From positions 272,793,426-272,857,425 of the forward strand of contig CP136063.1 in the NCBI GenBank assembly GCA_032622095.1: a stretch of 64,000 nucleotides of DNA. The letters run 5' to 3'. Positions 62,419-64,000 of this stretch are shown here, piece after piece; position 1 is the first letter of the stretch, and each line of letters opens with the position of its first letter. A program made the translations under genes and the position numbers. The DNA comes from Siphonodentalium dalli. Taxonomy: Eukaryota; Mollusca; Scaphopoda; Gadilida; Siphonodentaliidae. The notes under the pieces were generated by a model. It saw nothing but the letters and a program-made list of their open reading frames with translations. It was not told the DNA's origin and did no database searches.

Positions 62419-64000
62419 CTACTCATGGAATGTTACAAATAAAGAGCGTTCATTGCTAGTATTATTCCTGGTATGTAACCAACAAAGAACGTCCATTGTT
62501 AGTCTTATGCATTGTATGCTACAAGTAAGGAACTTTCATTGCTAGTCTTAATCCTGGTATGGAACCAACAAAGAACGTCCATTGTTAGTCTTATTCATTG
62601 TATGTTACAAATAAAGAGCGTTCCTTGCTAGTCTTATTCCTGGTATGTAATCAACAAAGAATGTCCACTGCTAGTCTTACTCCTGGTAGGCTACAAATAA
62701 AAAGCGTTCATTGTTATTCTTACTCCTGGTATGTTACAAATAAAGAGCGTCCATTGCTAGTCTTATTCCTGGAATGTAACCAACAAAGAACGTCCATTGT
62801 TAGTCTTATTCATGGTATGTTACAAATAAAGAGCGTTCATTGCTAGTCTTATTCCTGGTATGTAACCAACAAAGAACGTCCATTGTTAGTCTTATTCATG
62901 GTATGTTACACATAAAGAGCGTTCATTGCTAGTCTTATTCCTGGTATGTTACAAATAAAGAGCGTTCATTGTTAGTCTATTCCTGGTATGTTACAAATAA
63001 AGAACGCTCATTGTTAGTCTATTCCTGGTAAGTTACAAATAAAGAACGCTCATTGCTAGTCTATTCCTGGTATGTTACAAATAAAGAGCGTTCAATGTTA
63101 GTCTATTCATGGTATGTTACAAATAAAGAACGCTCATTGTTCGTCTATTCCTGGTATGTTACAAATAAAGAGGGTTCATCGTTAGTCTATTCCTGGTTTG
63201 TTACAAATAAAGAACGCTCATTGTTAGTCTATTACTGGTATGTTACAAATAAAGAGCGTTCATCGTTAGTCTATTCCTGGTATGTTACAAATAAAGAACG
63301 CTCATCGTTTGTCTATTCCTGGTATGTTACAAATAAAGAACACTCATTGTTAGTCTATTCCTGGTATGTTATAAATAAAGAGTGTTCATTGTTAGTCTAT
63401 TCCTGATATATTACACATAAAGAACGCTCATTGTTAGTCTTACTCCTGGTATGTTACATATAAAGAACGCACATTGTTAGTCTTACTCCTGATATGTTAC
63501 AAATAAAGAGCGTTCATTGCTAGTCTATTCCTGTTATGTTACAAATAAAGAGCGTTCATTGTTAGACTATTCCTGGTATGTTACAAATAAAGAGCGTTCA
63601 TTGTTAGTCTTACTCCTGGTATGTTACAAATAAAGAAAGCTCATTGTTAGTCTATTCCTGGTATGTTATAAATAAAGAGCGTTCATTGTTAGTCTTACTC
63701 CTGGTATGTTACCAATAAAGAACGCTCATTATTGGTATATTCCTGGTATGTTACAAATAAAGAGCGTTCGATGTTAGTCCTACTCATTGTATGTTAAAAA
63801 TAAAGACCGTTCATTGTTAGTCTTATTCCTGGTATGTTACAAATAAAGAGCGTTCATTGTTCGTCTATTCATGGTATGTAACCAACAAAGAGCGTCCATT
63901 GTTAGTCTTATTCATGGTATGTTACAAATAAAGAGCGTTCACTGTTAGTCACCTCCTGGTAAATAACCAATAATGAGCGTTCATTGTTAGTCTATTCCTG
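62419..64000 (+). repeat. Satellite array block 10 (runs off the window)
   Basis: Same sequence as 21587-23168 and 37750-39331, through the in-frame run at 63053 and the marker monomer at 63945. The array continues past the window end, so its true size is unknown. Confidence 0.95.

Noticed and set aside
1-64000. CRISPR array, because of hundreds of short regular repeats
   Set aside because: There are no unique spacers: all 42-43 bases of each unit are repeat. No cas genes or leader; copy number and HOR structure fit satellite DNA.
1-64000. Telomere repeats, rRNA or tRNA genes
   Set aside because: No TTAGGG-type runs, no rRNA-like conserved blocks and no tRNA cloverleaf or B-box seen on either strand.

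Overview
No gene can be supported anywhere in this window. It is one eukaryotic satellite array, cut into blocks by short non-satellite spacers. The basic unit is an AT-rich monomer of 42 bp (a clean example is 7295-7336, 14 G/C of 42) with a common 43-bp form carrying one extra T near its start (example 6241-6283). All monomers lie in the same orientation. From length alone I estimate about 1,350-1,400 monomers, roughly 92 percent of the sequence. I see no rRNA, tRNA, telomere repeat, recognisable transposase or reverse transcriptase, or bacterial gene organisation. Array size and style point to an animal or other eukaryotic genome, from a centromeric, pericentromeric or other heterochromatic block. 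One spacer (R) has a faint look of molluscan non-coding repeats, but that is a memory-based impression only.

Layout. Bases 1-6503 are satellite, including two diverged copies of a ~2.1 kb higher-order repeat (HOR). An R spacer sits at 6504-6872. Bases 6873-15258 are satellite with two copies of a ~3.2 kb HOR, and a second R is at 15259-15627. A perfect-looking tandem duplication of 16,163 bp covers about 17.8-34.0 kb and 34.0-50.1 kb. Inside each copy are an L spacer (19545, 35708) and a nested tandem pair of 6,864-bp units, each with an R spacer (21214, 28078, 37377, 44241). From about 51.6 to 59.9 kb are two 4,167-bp units, each with a full-length L-M-R spacer of 1,082 bp (52043-53124, 56210-57291). 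From about 59.9 kb to the end a third unit starts the same way. It then switches to the form in which M is replaced by ~1.57 kb of satellite (L at 60377, R at 62046), and follows the 19.6-23.2 kb block to the window end.

History readable from the sequence. Layers of unequal exchange have built units of 42/43 bp, 86 bp, 2.1, 3.2, 3.3, 4.2, 6.0, 6.9 and 16.2 kb. One base difference (25981 C against 32845 A) separates the 6,864-bp copies and is inherited in both 16,163-bp copies (42144 C, 49008 A). The 6,864-bp duplication is therefore older than the 16,163-bp one. The most unusual points are the spacer that exists both intact and with its centre exchanged for satellite, the near-identity of the largest repeats (recent amplification or an assembly duplication), and a monomer carrying an AATAAA hexamer and a positionally conserved CpG in nearly every copy.

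Limits: all alignments were made by eye from offsets and spot checks. HOR boundaries are uncertain by tens of bases unless an exact breakpoint interval is stated.
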